This document shows positions 12,322-23,751 of a stretch of DNA of 64,000 bases, piece by piece. The position numbers were made by a program, and so were the translations under genes. Within the stretch, counting starts at the first letter, position 1, and every line of letters starts with the position of its first letter. The stretch spans positions 8,742,001-8,806,000 of the forward strand of contig JBITNC010000002.1 in the NCBI GenBank assembly GCA_050084985.1, written 5' to 3'. The stretch comes from Nageia nagi (lineage: Eukaryota; Pinophyta). The notes beneath the pieces are model-generated. The model ran no database searches. It was given only the letters and a program-made list of their open reading frames with translations, and was not told where the DNA came from.

Positions 12322-12656
12322 TATCGCTAAATAGGTCTTTCTGTTCAATAAGTCATGTCACTTCAATCCCATTATGATGATCTCTAATGATTTGCTTATG
12401 GAATGTTACATTGCTAAGTTTCCTTTCATCCAATCATTAGTTGTTATATATATATATATATCATTATCTCTCTTTTACTCTCTTGCTCTTACACACGCAT
12501 ACATATTTCTCTCATCCTTGATGCATTTGTTTGTCGCTAAATAGGTCTTTTATGTTCAATAAGTCATGTCACTTCAATCCCATTATGATGATCTCTAACG
12601 ATTTGCTTATGGAATGTTACATTGCTAACTTTCCTTTCATCCAATCGTTAGTCTTT
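12071..12656. repeat. Triplicated ~155-bp unit
   Basis: Three near-identical direct copies lie at 12,071-12,225, 12,319-12,445 (its first ~35 bases missing) and 12,500-12,656. All contain cgctaaataggtcttt or a close variant, aataagtcatgtcacttcaa and ggaatgttacattgctaa. Copies differ at only a few positions, far fewer than the retrotransposon pairs in this window, so this is a recent event. The first two copies are separated by the (TA)n run. The sequence codes for nothing I recognise. Confidence 0.9.
12226..12318. repeat. (TA)n microsatellite, about 46 units
   Basis: An uninterrupted TA dinucleotide run of 93 bases separates the first and second copies of the 155-bp unit. A shorter TA run at 12,446-12,461 occupies the matching place after the second copy, so the long run is probably an expansion of a short one carried by the unit. 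Confidence 0.97.
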
Positions 12657-13400
12657 AGAGTCGTTAATCCTTTAGTTTTGAATTCTCCTTCTAACAATAG
12701 CAAATGAGGTTCAAATTTTGGGAGTGAGTTGTCTAAGTCCTGTGAAAATAAAATCTAAGATGCAATCAACACGGTAAATGTAAACAATAAGTTTGTAGAT
12801 ATTTATATATTCAAATTTAATTATGTATAGAGCATAACTCATTCAAATTCAAGATCAATTTATTGTGAATTTGCATCATATTTATTATGATTAACATTTA
12901 ATTAATTGTTTTTAAATAAGTTAAATCAATTTTTAGTATGAAAAATACTCTTGTAATACCAATAATTACTTTTTATATACCTTAATTTGGTTGAAAGTAT
13001 TCTTTTATGTCTACCCTTCTAAAAACTAAAAAATTAAGTTGCTTATGTTTGATTTATGATATCAAATTTTACCTAAATACTTCAACTTGGAGATCTTTAA
13101 CTTTCTTTTTGAATGTTGTAAATTGAATTTTATTCATGATTTCAATTAAGAATTTAATGAAATACTAATTTTTTTTATAAAATAATTAAAAATACCATGT
13201 TAATTATTCTTATATGTAAAATTGTTAAATTTATTTGAATCAATTTCATTAATTTTTCTTCTATTTTAAGATATCTTACTCTTATTTCAATCTATGACAA
13301 CACATTTGAGAAAAGGTATTCCATTTCGTAGAGAAATGCATTTAGAAAATAAATTGCAAGGACGTTCATATTCAAATTCCTCTGGCCCATAATGGTGAGC
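12657..13400. other. AT-rich intergenic sequence
   Basis: No ORF, repeat boundary or RNA gene is visible. It marks the transition from the repeat block to the GC-richer island that carries MIR396. Confidence 0.5.
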
Positions 13401-14690
13401 TTGAAAATCTTATTTGAATGCAGGTTAAAAAGATAAAAAGCAAAGAGGGTGTCTTCACGGCTGTAATTGGGAGGTTCTGCGAGAGGGATAGAACCGTGAT
13501 AGGTAGTTGGGCATTCCGTGAATGTCAGTGGAGGAGATGGGAATGGGATTCCCTAGCGCTTTCACCCGGCGCTAACCCTCACTCTGTACCCAAGCGTGGG
13601 GTCACGCTCTGAAGGAAACGTCCTCATCCACATTTGGGCCCCAAGTAATAAATCTAGACCTATATCATCCGCAATAAATAACATAGACAGGAAAAATGGA
13701 TTAAGCACTTTGATTTTTGAGCTAGATTATTTGTTTTGAATCAATTTCTAAGGTCCCACTGCGCACTAGTAGCATCTCCATATTTTGATGCCTTCACGAG
13801 GTGGTCGGCGATGCAGACGGCTTCCCACCTCGATCCAATTTACCCTTCCTCCCATTGGGTCTCTTCCATATTTTTGATGGGGAATAGTTAGAACTTTACA
13901 TGAAATCTAGAAGTCTGGAGACTTTGATTGGTTTTGGGAAATTGCTGCCAGATGTGGATTACAAAGTCTTAAGAAGAAAATACAATTTTTTTAATTACTG
14001 TTGATTGATTATGGAGGAGGTCTTGCTTTATGTTGCATACAAGCACTGACGATGGCGTGGGAATGCGTACAAAGAAGGACGTGCAGGTGACAGGCTGCAC
14101 GCATCGCCACCGTCAGAGTTTTCTGCACGCTAAAAGCACAAAAAAAAATTGACAGCCATATGGAGATGGTCATCGACTCATCACTCATGAAGAGAGCTTC
14201 AAAAAAAAAAAAATTTGATGTAAGATATCAGGAAGTGGAGTGATCCTAGGGTTTGGTAAAGGATTTGTGGGTTTGGTGATGTGCTTTCATTAAAGAATAA
14301 CTAAGTTTAGAGAACGTCAGGACTCTGATGGCCTTGTCTGTTGTTATAGTATTAACTATTTTGTTGCTACTGATGCATTGGTAGTACTATAGTTGTGATT
14401 GATATTATTATTGAGTTGGCTATCGTCAGAGGGGAGGTGGAGTGGGTGGTCGGAGTCGAGATCTGGGCTGGCGCTGGGGCCTTGACTCCACCGACACATT
14501 CCTTCAATTTTTTCTTCCTTCTTTTCCGATCTTCTATGGCCATGTTCTTCTTGTCCTGTTAGGGCTGTACTATACTGGTCTTGCATTTATTTTGCCACCA
14601 CGCGCCTGTGGTGGGGCTGGAGATGTAGCCTAGCTAGTCTTGATAAAAGTCTTCTGTTTCGTTTTGCTTGATATAGGAGACGGGATGGGG
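13401..14690 (+). promoter_or_regulatory. Putative upstream/promoter and 5' transcribed region of MIR396
   Basis: Base composition changes here: CpG-containing, GC-richer sequence (for example 13,545-13,640 and 14,040-14,120) with no transposon similarity. The position just upstream of the MIR396 hairpin makes it the likely promoter and leader of the primary transcript. A pyrimidine-rich stretch lies at 14,503-14,530. I could not fix a TATA box or start site. Short ORFs on both strands (13,418-13,612; 14,356-14,586 minus; 14,442-14,633) have no recognisable domain. Confidence 0.4.
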
Positions 14691-14765
14691 GATGGATATG
14701 GCGTTGAGAGATTTCTCACTTCTTGAGAAGAATTTTTCTGAGATGATGAAGGCATGGCTTGGAAA

Positions 14766-14886
14766 GAATCCATTCATGTTTTTCCACAGCTTTCTTGAAC
14801 TTAGTGCTCAGGTTTTGGGTTCCTTACAAAGGTCTCTTATGCGGGTACAAAGCTCAAGAAAGCTGTGGGAAAACAAGAAGGGATTC
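14766..14886 (+). ncRNA. MIR396: MIR396 microRNA precursor hairpin (miR396b-type)
   Basis: The 5' arm holds a 21-nt sequence at 14,782-14,802 (TTCCACAGCTTT through GAACTT) identical, from memory, to miR396b. The 3' arm holds the star at 14,852-14,872 (GCTCAAGAAAG through GTGGGAAA). The arms pair from 14,766/14,886 inward over about 35 positions with three mismatches and one G.U. Mature and star each leave 2-nt 3' overhangs, as a Dicer-like 1 cut should. The lower stem (GAATCC with GGATTC) extends about 16 pairs below the duplex; the loop is 49 nt. miR396 is loaded into AGO1 and is established to repress Growth-Regulating Factor mRNAs, thereby limiting cell proliferation in leaves and other organs. 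An overlapping 69-codon ORF (14,692-14,901) is explained by the hairpin. Intactness amid decayed repeats argues for a functional locus; expression is not shown by sequence. Confidence 0.96.
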
Positions 14887-14893
14887 GGTAAGA
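14887..14893 (+). promoter_or_regulatory. Candidate 5' splice site just after the MIR396 hairpin
   Basis: The bases g|GTAAGA at 14,887-14,893 match a strong plant splice donor and begin one base after the last paired base of the hairpin. If used, the hairpin ends the first exon of the primary transcript. This is a motif match only. Confidence 0.4.
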
Positions 14894-15020
14894 CGAGGTA
14901 ATCGTGCCGTTTTATTGTCGAGATACAAAAGGTGAATTTCATGCCTGTACTGTAGAAAGCTGTGTTTTCTACGATTGGAATTCTAACTATGAAGTTGCAG
15001 CAACTATTCTTTTTGTTTTG

Positions 15021-15042
15021 TTTTTTTTTTTTTTTTTTTTTT
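15021..15042 (+). repeat. T22 homopolymer
   Basis: A run of 22 T follows a T-rich stretch after the MIR396 hairpin. If the primary transcript is spliced at 14,888, this lies in the intron. It could also be a decayed poly(A) tail of a minus-strand retroinsert, but no recognisable retrocopy adjoins it. Confidence 0.9.
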
Positions 15043-16705
15043 AATTTTGTTGTGTGTATCGGTATTATGAGTTTATCTTTTTGCTTGAAGATCAAATTTT
15101 GTTGAAATCTATAAGGACGTTGTAGATTAGATTGCATGTTGGCTAGGGTTTCAACTTTCTGGTCACGGGAAAACTTTTTGCACCTAAAAAATTGTCCGTG
15201 CTTTCAAGCAAATTTTTAAAATAGATCCTGGTTTCCATCTTGAGATTTCAGATGTCAAATACTTTGTTTTTCCGGGTTTCTAATCCATTCGTATTAAACT
15301 TTTTCGCTAATATATTTCGTTCACAATGTTTAGTATCTCCATTTAACTCCCACACAGATCGGCTGACAATTCACTATATTCTGATTTGCATTACGTCGTC
15401 TCGATCTTTTTTGAGATCGGTAGCAGGCTTTAATGTATTGTGCAGGGTTTTAGCTGATCGCTGCATGCGTTTCTCTTCTCGTTCGACATCTATAGTTCCC
15501 AGATTTTACTATTTATAATGTTTAAATGGTTGACATGTATTTTTGGCTAAGGTTCAGGCCCTCGAATTGGATCTCGTTGATGGTGGTTACTCAAAATCTG
15601 TAGGAGCTTATTGATGCTTTTGATGTGGCATCGTTTGGTGGATCAAGTATTCAGACCTAATCCTGATCATGAAGAGATACCTTTTCATCAAAGCTATGCC
15701 GAACTTCAATAGGAGGTTGCTTTCAATTTATTGTGATGTTTATTCTAATCAACTTGAATCCGATGGGGAAAAGTAATTATTATCTATCACATAGCTTTTA
15801 ATTCACTCGACAGTTGATTATTCGTAAAATCAATACATTTCACCTGTAATAACATTTGAATTCAAAGGAACTGTTAAAATAAAAATTAGTACCATTTACG
15901 TACATTTTTCTTAATTTCTGTGGGAGGATGGTTGTACGTTTCTGCTTTCATACATTTCCCTTATCTAGTGCAATCACTGCTGGTGTGCTCAGTGGATTCA
16001 GCAACGGATTCTCGGCTACTTTAGAGGCCATGGATTTTAACTGCATGTAGAGAGGACACAGTGACATCACTGTAGTACTCAAATACTGTGTTTCTGAACT
16101 GCAGTGGATATTTACACTTGAAATAAATTTTACATTGAAATATATGTTAACATTAAAGTTGAAGATAATGTATCCTGGGAATAATTGGGAAATTTGGTAT
16201 TTTTATTCTTCATGATAACTTAATTATCAGAATGCTTGTTTTTATTTATGATGTTGCCTGAAGGTACTGAAATGGTTCATTTTAAATACGTTAATATATT
16301 TCCTACTGTTACTTGCTGACAGACGTTGCAGACGGAAGGCTCTTATGTGACTTCTGTCATAAAGTATGGTACAAAACGTTTTATACCTTGGTAGAATTAA
16401 CAGAAAACACATGGGTTTCTTCACAATGTAATGAACTCTGACTGGAAGCTGAAAGCTAGTCTCTGACCCTTGTATTCAGTATTGCTTTACAGCTGCAACC
16501 TAGGTTGTTTTATTCTCTGTCATGCCAGTTATACTTCTGGCTCCAGAGAAGAACAATGATTGAGGTTTGAGTTCTCTTGGCTTTCTGTTAGCTGAAGCGC
16601 TCTCCTTTATTTTTCGGACTTTCCTCTAGATTATATGTTTTTCATAACAGTATTGTCTTTATTTTTCCTATCCATATAATATTTCCTTTTCTTTTCTTCT
16701 ACCAG
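15043..16705. other. Unique non-coding or intronic sequence after MIR396
   Basis: No complete gene is recognised. A piece at about 15,553-15,605 reads VQALELDLVDGGYSKSVGAY before a stop, and about 15,635-15,715 reads open in another frame (DQVFRPNPDHEEIPFHQSYA); both could be chance or a decayed exon. The sequence shows no similarity to the retrotransposons elsewhere in the window. Confidence 0.35.
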
Positions 16706-16849
16706 AACTTCAACGCCTAACCTCTATTTTCGCATACATGATGCTTTTGGCTGCCTGCATAGACAGAAAGACATTGAAAACGACCAAATCAAGCTGAAGA
16801 AAAGGTCGACTGTATCATCGCAAAACAGAGAAAGATTCAGGAAGCAGAG
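16706..16849 (+). other. Candidate internal exon (144 bp)
   Basis: A pyrimidine-rich tract ending ttcttctaccag (16,694-16,705) looks like a 3' splice site, and cagag|GTAACC at 16,845-16,855 like a 5' splice site. The 144-base block between them is open through its length in one frame (for example YFRIHDAFGCLHRQKDIEND, then many Lys/Arg), with stops in the other two. I do not recognise the peptide. It could be a non-coding exon of the MIR396 primary transcript, an exon of an unrecognised protein gene, or coincidence. Confidence 0.35.
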
Positions 16850-19239
16850 GTAACCCTATATATTTATTAATGTCAAGTTGATTTATATGTTATAAATTGG
16901 AAGCGTTTTCCTCACTTGCTTCTGCTATTAATAGGTCAACTCCTGATTCTTATTGTAATTGTCAAGTTCTTTTCCCAGATTTCACATTAAGGCTATTTGA
17001 AGGGGTAACCTTTGAAATTCACCATTTAGATTCCAGAAGTGGTTTTATATTGCGATTTGTTGTTTGCTATTGATAAGATAATTCAATCTATACTAGTAGC
17101 TAAATTCGAACCAGAAAAGAGCCAGTACTTCAGTAGTAGATAGTTGCTATTCTTGGAAATCAACTACCATCTCTGACTACAGTTCTATACATTGCTGATA
17201 TTTCTGTAAAGATCAATCTACAACCCTTGTGGCGTTGTTCCAAACGCACGCTTGCTTGGCTGAGAAAAGGAATTTTTAGGCGGTGGGGGCTTATCAATTA
17301 TGTACCATTAAATATCGGTACGCACAGTAGACGTCATGTGTAAGTCCTGCCATTTTCACATCGTATTCGATAGGGTTTCCTATTCGTAGGTTTCTAGTTT
17401 CAAGTCACTGGAGAAATGTCACTGATTTGAATCATTTCATTTTTTTCGTTTTGAGACTATACACTTGAAATCCAATAATTTCTCTACTTTTCTGATACTT
17501 TTGTATTCCATTTATTCACAACCTTATAGTAACTTTATAGTAACTTATAGTTTGTAGTCTTGTTTATTTATTGACATCAGTACCAGACTTGTAATGTATT
17601 GAGCTCAGGTTTAGCTCATTGACGGACGCTTAACCAGGCAGCATATCTATCTATCCACCTTAGCATATCTACTCGAACTTGAAATTCTTAATCAAAAGAA
17701 TCTTCACACAAATTAGGGGCTGATGAAATGAGGACTGGAGGGAGACCACCATTTAGTATTCTATTCAGATGTCTGAAGATCTACTTTCTTGCTGGTCGGG
17801 AAAGTCTGGATACAAGCTTTTGCAATTTGGAAGAACATTGATAATCTTTTTGAAGTTAAAAACCTTGTTAATAACACCAGGCAGTTGCGTCCATACACCT
17901 TTAAACATCAGCGTTGCCAACTAGTTATATGGACAACACCTTTAGTTTTCCTTTTTCTGCAATACAGATTGAATGTCTTTCACACTAATCTCTATTATCT
18001 CTACCCTTATAAATTTGATGATAAACATACATGTGATAATATTGTTTTATTTAATTAAAAAAATAATTTCGTTACGTAATACGTTACACAATAATTCAAG
18101 CTTTGAGCTTTTGATCCTATCAACTTCTACATGGTCTCTCGTTAAGAAGTTCAGAGTTTTTCATCTGTGACAACAATATTTAAGGTTGATTTGTCTGTAA
18201 CCATTGATCTCTGTACAAGATGGTGTTGAAAGCAAGACATTTTAATCTTTAATTTTAAAAGGTGATTAGAGCTCTACCTTACAGCAAACTGATTGGAAGA
18301 TTTGAAGGTGATGATTTGACATTCACAATATTGCTTACAATATGGGGTATTGCAGAGGGTTTTTATGCTTAATGAAAGTACTTCTCTTGGAATAGCAACT
18401 AGCTGCTACATCACTTTTAACTTTCGAAGCAAAATATATGATAAATTATCATGTTGTTAAATAAATAATTTGATTAAAAAAATGAATGGAAGATTTGAAC
18501 TTAAACAATATTTGTTTATAGATTTATTTGTTTATAGATTTATTTTATAATTAATAAAGTTACATTATCATCTTTAAAAATATTAAATTTATAAAAATAA
18601 AAAAATTTATATATTAATATGCATTGATGATCAGCCAAAAGAAGGTAAAACATACACAAGACAATGGAAGTGCCTAAAGAAGCTTCAGACATTAAAAAAA
18701 GCTAAGCACATTACTAATTAATTTTAGATGAGATCAGATAAAGTGTTCTTCTTTGACAAATATGATTGTCAAAGATATATTCAACAAATTACTACCTCAA
18801 AACAAACTGAAATACCATATGTTACAACTCTATATAAAGTTTAGAAAAGAAAGCTGTATTTAAAGAGAATTATTATAATATTCATTCTACAAAATCTTCA
18901 GTCAAACAACATTTAAACCAAAAAAAAAATTCTAAAACTAAATAATATACTTTTAAAAAATATTACTATATTTATTTACATTAAATTACGAAAACAATAT
19001 TTAGAAACCAGTTTCAATTGTGTTTTAGGAAAATGGATATATATATGCACTTACAAAATAACGTAAAACTGGATTCTTTCTTCTGGTAAATTACCACAAA
19101 TTGAAGCTGTGAAGCTCAACTCTCACAACCCAATGATGGGCTCTATCACTTCATCAACTCTGAAAGGACGAGGGAACAGAAGGCCATGCATTTACTATCA
19201 CTTTACGGGGGCAACTAAAGTTGGTTTATTCTCTGTTAT
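16850..19239. other. Intergenic or intronic sequence, no gene seen
   Basis: Moderately AT-rich to 18.4 kb, then strongly AT-rich (18.43-18.62 and 18.9-19.03 kb). Short ORFs such as 17,789-18,058 have no domain signature and no coding-like composition. Confidence 0.4.
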
Positions 19240-20215
19240 TTGAACATTAGTTCTGTTACAACAAGATTGATGTTTGTTTTTAGAGTATTGTCCCCTTCCT
19301 CCTCCTCCTGCTACCTAGTCGATTATCTCTTTTTTCCCACTCCTCTCTATTATTATTTGTGTTCTGCCTGCTTACAAGAACTCAATGCCCAAGCCCGTTG
19401 CTTCTTCGATTTACTATGTTCATTATCAGAAGTCCATTTTCTTGTAAACCCACACTCCTTCCAAATCTGTGTAACTATGTGTTTTCGTTTTGGCTCCCAC
19501 AATCCGATCACATGTTTGCTCAATGCTGTTTCAGTTTTGCTTTGTTACGGGAGAACTTCACGTTATTTTCGAATACATATATCATGCAGTCGAGGTCCTA
19601 AAGGTCCCTATGGAGACGCCCAACCTGGCAGCCCAGACGGAAATGCACGGATCTGTTACGCAGCTGAGATCCCATAAGTCCAAAATGGCTTCTTTTCATT
19701 TATCTTCAAATACACTATACATACCACATTCAGTAAATAGGTCTTTATTAGACAAAAAAAATAGCTCCTCGGAGCTGTTCATCCAGGTACCGCACAGGTA
19801 CTACCAGCATTCTTTCATAATGCCGGGTCTAGTAATAGTTAGCAGCAGCTCAGATCTAAGCGGCTTCTCTCTCCGGAGGACTATCAGTTTCTGGCGTCAC
19901 CTGCGTCTACTTAAGCCTGTCATGCACAGACTTTTCCTAACGGCGCTCTCCGGACTCCCAGGCCATACTCACTAAATGCTGATTGGTACTCTCCTGACTT
20001 GCACACCTGATCCAGTTTTTCATGTTCGTCGCCGATTTCCCTCATTTTCTCAGGGCTCGATGCGGATCCGAAATCTTAGGGAACATACTACGGCTACCGA
20101 ACTACGAGGACCACGTTCCTTCATCAGGACCTGAGCACTTGACCAGGATCATATCTAATGGAAATATTTTGAAGCCTGATTACAAGAACATTCCTGTTTT
20201 AGAATGATTTGGGAG
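19240..20215 (+). other. GC-richer block with overlapping short ORFs, unidentified
   Basis: Three overlapping plus-strand ORFs (19,240-19,677; 19,490-19,975; 20,022-20,207) lie in a block that is GC-richer than its surroundings and free of transposon similarity. None has a domain I recognise; the 161-codon ORF is rich in Ser and Leu without a clear signal peptide. Open frames in two phases over the same bases suggest lack of stops from composition rather than coding. It might be a decayed gene or a long non-coding exon. Confidence 0.25.
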
Positions 20216-22900
20216 GGTACTGTGATCTTTTTTACAGCGGGTTCGTCCTCACTCCTCGTAGTATTAGTTTAGGATCTGGTATTGTTTTTTTCTTTTAAAT
20301 AGTATTTTGTATAATAAAATATTTAATTATTTATGAGGATTGCTGCTCTCTGAATATTTGGTTTTCACCACTAAGTTCTTATATATCACAGTATATTTGC
20401 TGAAATCACATCATTCCATATATATAATTCTTGGTCTTCAATTTGAAGATTGATGTTAGAGAAGCTAAAAAAATTACAGAAATAATATGATTAAACATGG
20501 ACATAAGTTCTACATGAAAGTTTTCCTGCCTGCAAAAATGTTCTGAAGGGTACAGTCAGTCTTAAACGTTCTCAAACTGTAAAGTTGTATAATTCAGTCA
20601 GAAGTAACTTGCATGATGGTACTATCAATTAATACTTTTAAACTGTAGAGCCGCCTGGCTTGGTATTTATCATCTATTTTTATATCGGAACACAATATTC
20701 AAAATATAATTACCGACTTTAAAACTCAGATTTGATGGCGTAAATATCAAAATGTCGCTTCTAGACATGGGGAATACTCTTACGTTTTTAAGTTTCTTAG
20801 CATCACGAGTATTTAAATTTTCTTTTGAAGCTTGTTGATGTAAAATAAATTACAGAGCAAACATGGGCTTATTCTCTGTATCAACTATGATCATAAGCTA
20901 AAAGAATACGCCCGGCAATAAAGGATGTTCTATTCTTTGTCATTGTTTCCCAAAAGCAGCATCTTAGTTTGGAACCTGTGATCTGCAAAATCATTATTTT
21001 TTTTATAATATCATGTTTTTGGAAAAGATAATGCATCATTTTTTTTAATAAATAACTGGATATTTGTTTTCAAAACAACATATCCTTCTTTTAATGTTTT
21101 CTAAAGATGGTTGTTGTTGCAACAATAAAATGTCAATAACTTTTCTAACAGTAAAGCAGAGAGATTTGTCCCTTCACACCCATATATTGTTCTGTGTTCA
21201 TATTGCAAGTGCAGGTCAGCTTCACTTTCACACAACAATCCAACTGGGTTCACGGTTTGTGACCGGCAACCGGCATTAGCTATATTGTACATTATGATGA
21301 ACAATCCAAGATTTCACCAAATATAGTTTACTGAGCACCACAGGTAAGATCAATGAGGAATTTTTTTTTTGTAAGCGGTGGCAATCTAGATGGATAATTG
21401 ATTGACAATACTGTGACTCAAAGTTTCTGTCACTTATGCTTGGTTTCCGGTTTCACATTTTCAAGTTGATAGGTGCTCAAATAAGATAAATGTAAAATAT
21501 AATAATTCTTATTTCAAAAGAAAGGAAATTGTATATAATGAAATAATGTAATTGTTATTGCTATATATCAATAATTTAGAAGAACTTCAAAATTATATGT
21601 TTAAGATCAAAATAATATAACTTTTAATATATGATAATGTTGATGATAATTATAAAATAGTTTTTTAATTCTATTATATTATAATATTTTTAAATTATAT
21701 AAAGTACATAAGATGATAGATACAAACTATAGTAGTAATTGTTAGAATCTATACTATGTGTAATTAATTGATAATCAATATTTTTAACCTATGTTTATGA
21801 AGAGACAATGAAACAATTTCAAATCCCTTAGGTCTTGTAGAACCATAGGGTATGTCGTGACAACATCATTGATTACATTAAAATATTTATTCTAACACGA
21901 GGTTATAATGGTACTAGTAGTCATATTTGAACCCACGATGAGGTAGAGAATATGGTAACTAGTTATCAATTTCTCTAGTCTAACGTAAAACAATAATTTG
22001 GCATTCCTTCACTTATGTTGAGGTGAATATTAATCATTATTGTTCGTAGTGGATAAATGTTTGATCATCGAGCCTTTGGTTGGTAACCAATGACATGAAT
22101 ATTGATGATGATTATAATATAAATTTGGAATCAATATTAGGATAAGGATCATTTATGTTGATAAGGTAGATCATGATGATTGATAATAAATAAAAAATGA
22201 TGATATTAACATTATAATGATATGCATTTTTTTTTTTGAGATTATTCGTCCCTCTTTCAAAACCTATAATCTTCATGTTATTTAAGATATCAATTGCATG
22301 GGTTGGGATTTTTATCAAGATCTAGGATTTTACTCATTGTATGTAGCGAAAACTTTTAGTTGATGAACTAGTTAAAAATAGCTATAATTTTGGATTCTCA
22401 ATTTTTAACTTGGCTAGTACAATGCACCTTTTTTCCCACCTTAACATGAAAATTTTATATGAATTTGTAAATTTTTAGGCTTTAATACCAAAGGTTATAC
22501 AATTTTTTTAACCTTTTTTTAATTATAACACCTTCATTTCTAATCATGTTGGGTTAGTTTTTACCTTGGAATTATTAAAATTATCCTACCAAATTAATAA
22601 CACAAAAATCCATACAAAATATTTTGATGTTTTTATTTCTATTCTAATGTACTCAATTACATAAGTTTCCATGAAAGACAAAGTACAATATGGTAATAAT
22701 TTAGCCAACTAAATACAATTATAATGAGATATCTTAGGACTTTCGAAGTACCATGAAGAAAGTAGGTTTGATGATCACTCAAAACTTGCAAATCTTGCAT
22801 CTGTAAGTTGAACATAACGATGTCATATTCTCTAACTTTGGACCCATCGAATTTAGATCCAACCTAACCATAGATATATGGAAATGATAGACTATTGTGT
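20216..22900. other. AT-rich intergenic sequence
   Basis: No gene, LTR edge or RNA gene is visible. Small ORFs on both strands at 21,064-21,304 overlap and have no recognisable content. Confidence 0.5.
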
Positions 22901-22949
22901 AAAGTTAACAAAATATTTTGTATTTGTATTTTGGGATGATGAGCTCATA

Positions 22950-23448
22950 TTGTTTGCCCTCTTGGATTGTGTATGAACTTTTTTTCTTCTAGGGTTGTTG
23001 GTAATAGTTGTACGCCTTTTGGGAAGGGATTTATGCTTGGATTTAGTTAAGGTTGTTAAGTACTATAGTAATTTTACTATTATGAATAATTAAGACTACA
23101 TGTGGCTATAAAATTTAGATATTATTTGTATCAAAGGATTAGAAACCCTTCAATGCCTATAGTGGTGCTAGATCACCCTCTTTAAACCTTATCCATTTCT
23201 AAACTCTATCCATTTCTATCTTTTATCTTTCCTATCCCTTAAAATCAAAACCTAATAGATAAAAAGTTGACTTTCATACCAGAGATTAGTTTACAATAAC
23301 TTTTTACTCTTTATCAAAGAATTACATTGGTTAAAAGAGCATAAGTTATATCTTACATTAGGTAAATCAATAGTACTTTCTAATTTGATATGCCTACTGG
23401 TACTTTGACCCACTCATTCTGAATTCATAAGGTTATTACAAGACCTTA
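22950..23448 (+). repeat. Probable 5' LTR end of gypsy element 2
   Basis: The right edge is inferred from comparison with element 3: both carry ataaggtt, a short spacer, accttat and then the TTGG(A/T)GACT primer-binding-like site. A TATA-like gctataaaattt occurs at about 23,105. The left edge is not resolved. Confidence 0.4.
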
Positions 23449-23466
23449 TTGGAGACTCTGTCGTCA
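23449..23466 (+). other. Primer-binding-site-like sequence of element 2
   Basis: TTGGAGACTCTGTCGTC lies where the tRNA primer would bind, about 300 bases before gag. The equivalent in element 3 is TTGGTGACTTTGCTGTC at 53,711. It is not the initiator-Met type (TGGTATCAGAGC) used by the two non-autonomous elements here; the tRNA identity is not determined. Confidence 0.5.
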
Positions 23467-23751
23467 AAAACCCATAAAATTTCCCCTTGATAAATTTCAA
23501 GTTATATTCAAAATCAGTGTTAAATTTATATTCTTAAACTTGCTTGCCCTCTACTTTGCACCTCCTCACAAGTTTTATGCTAATAAGGAGAAGAGCAAGA
23601 GTTATAAGAACATCCTATATTTCTAAAATTTTATTCTAGAAGGAGATTAAAGAAGCAACCATTACCTACTATATATGAGACTTACAAGTTTTTAAATACC
23701 ATCCTTGTAAACCAGCTTCTTCCTCCAAACAATCCTCCTCATAGGGTTTTC

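Noticed and set aside
14356-14586. Minus-strand 76-codon ORF in GC-rich sequence
   Set aside because: Charged and polar without a domain, no splice partners seen, and it lies in the likely MIR396 upstream region; absence of stops may be due to composition.
14692-14901. 69-codon ORF over the MIR396 locus
   Set aside because: It spans the whole hairpin, and the conserved microRNA arms explain the sequence; no protein family is recognised.
14808-15137. Minus-strand 109-codon ORF including a long Lys run
   Set aside because: The Lys run is the T22 homopolymer read backwards, and the rest is the complement of the MIR396 hairpin.
19240-19975. 145- and 161-codon overlapping ORFs as host genes
   Set aside because: They occupy the same bases in two frames, have no domain or start context, and no splice structure could be supported; kept only as an unidentified block.
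13401-20250. tRNA or rRNA genes in the GC-richer island
   Set aside because: I looked for the T-loop GGTTCGAATCC consensus and rRNA landmarks and found none; this is by eye and not a covariance search.
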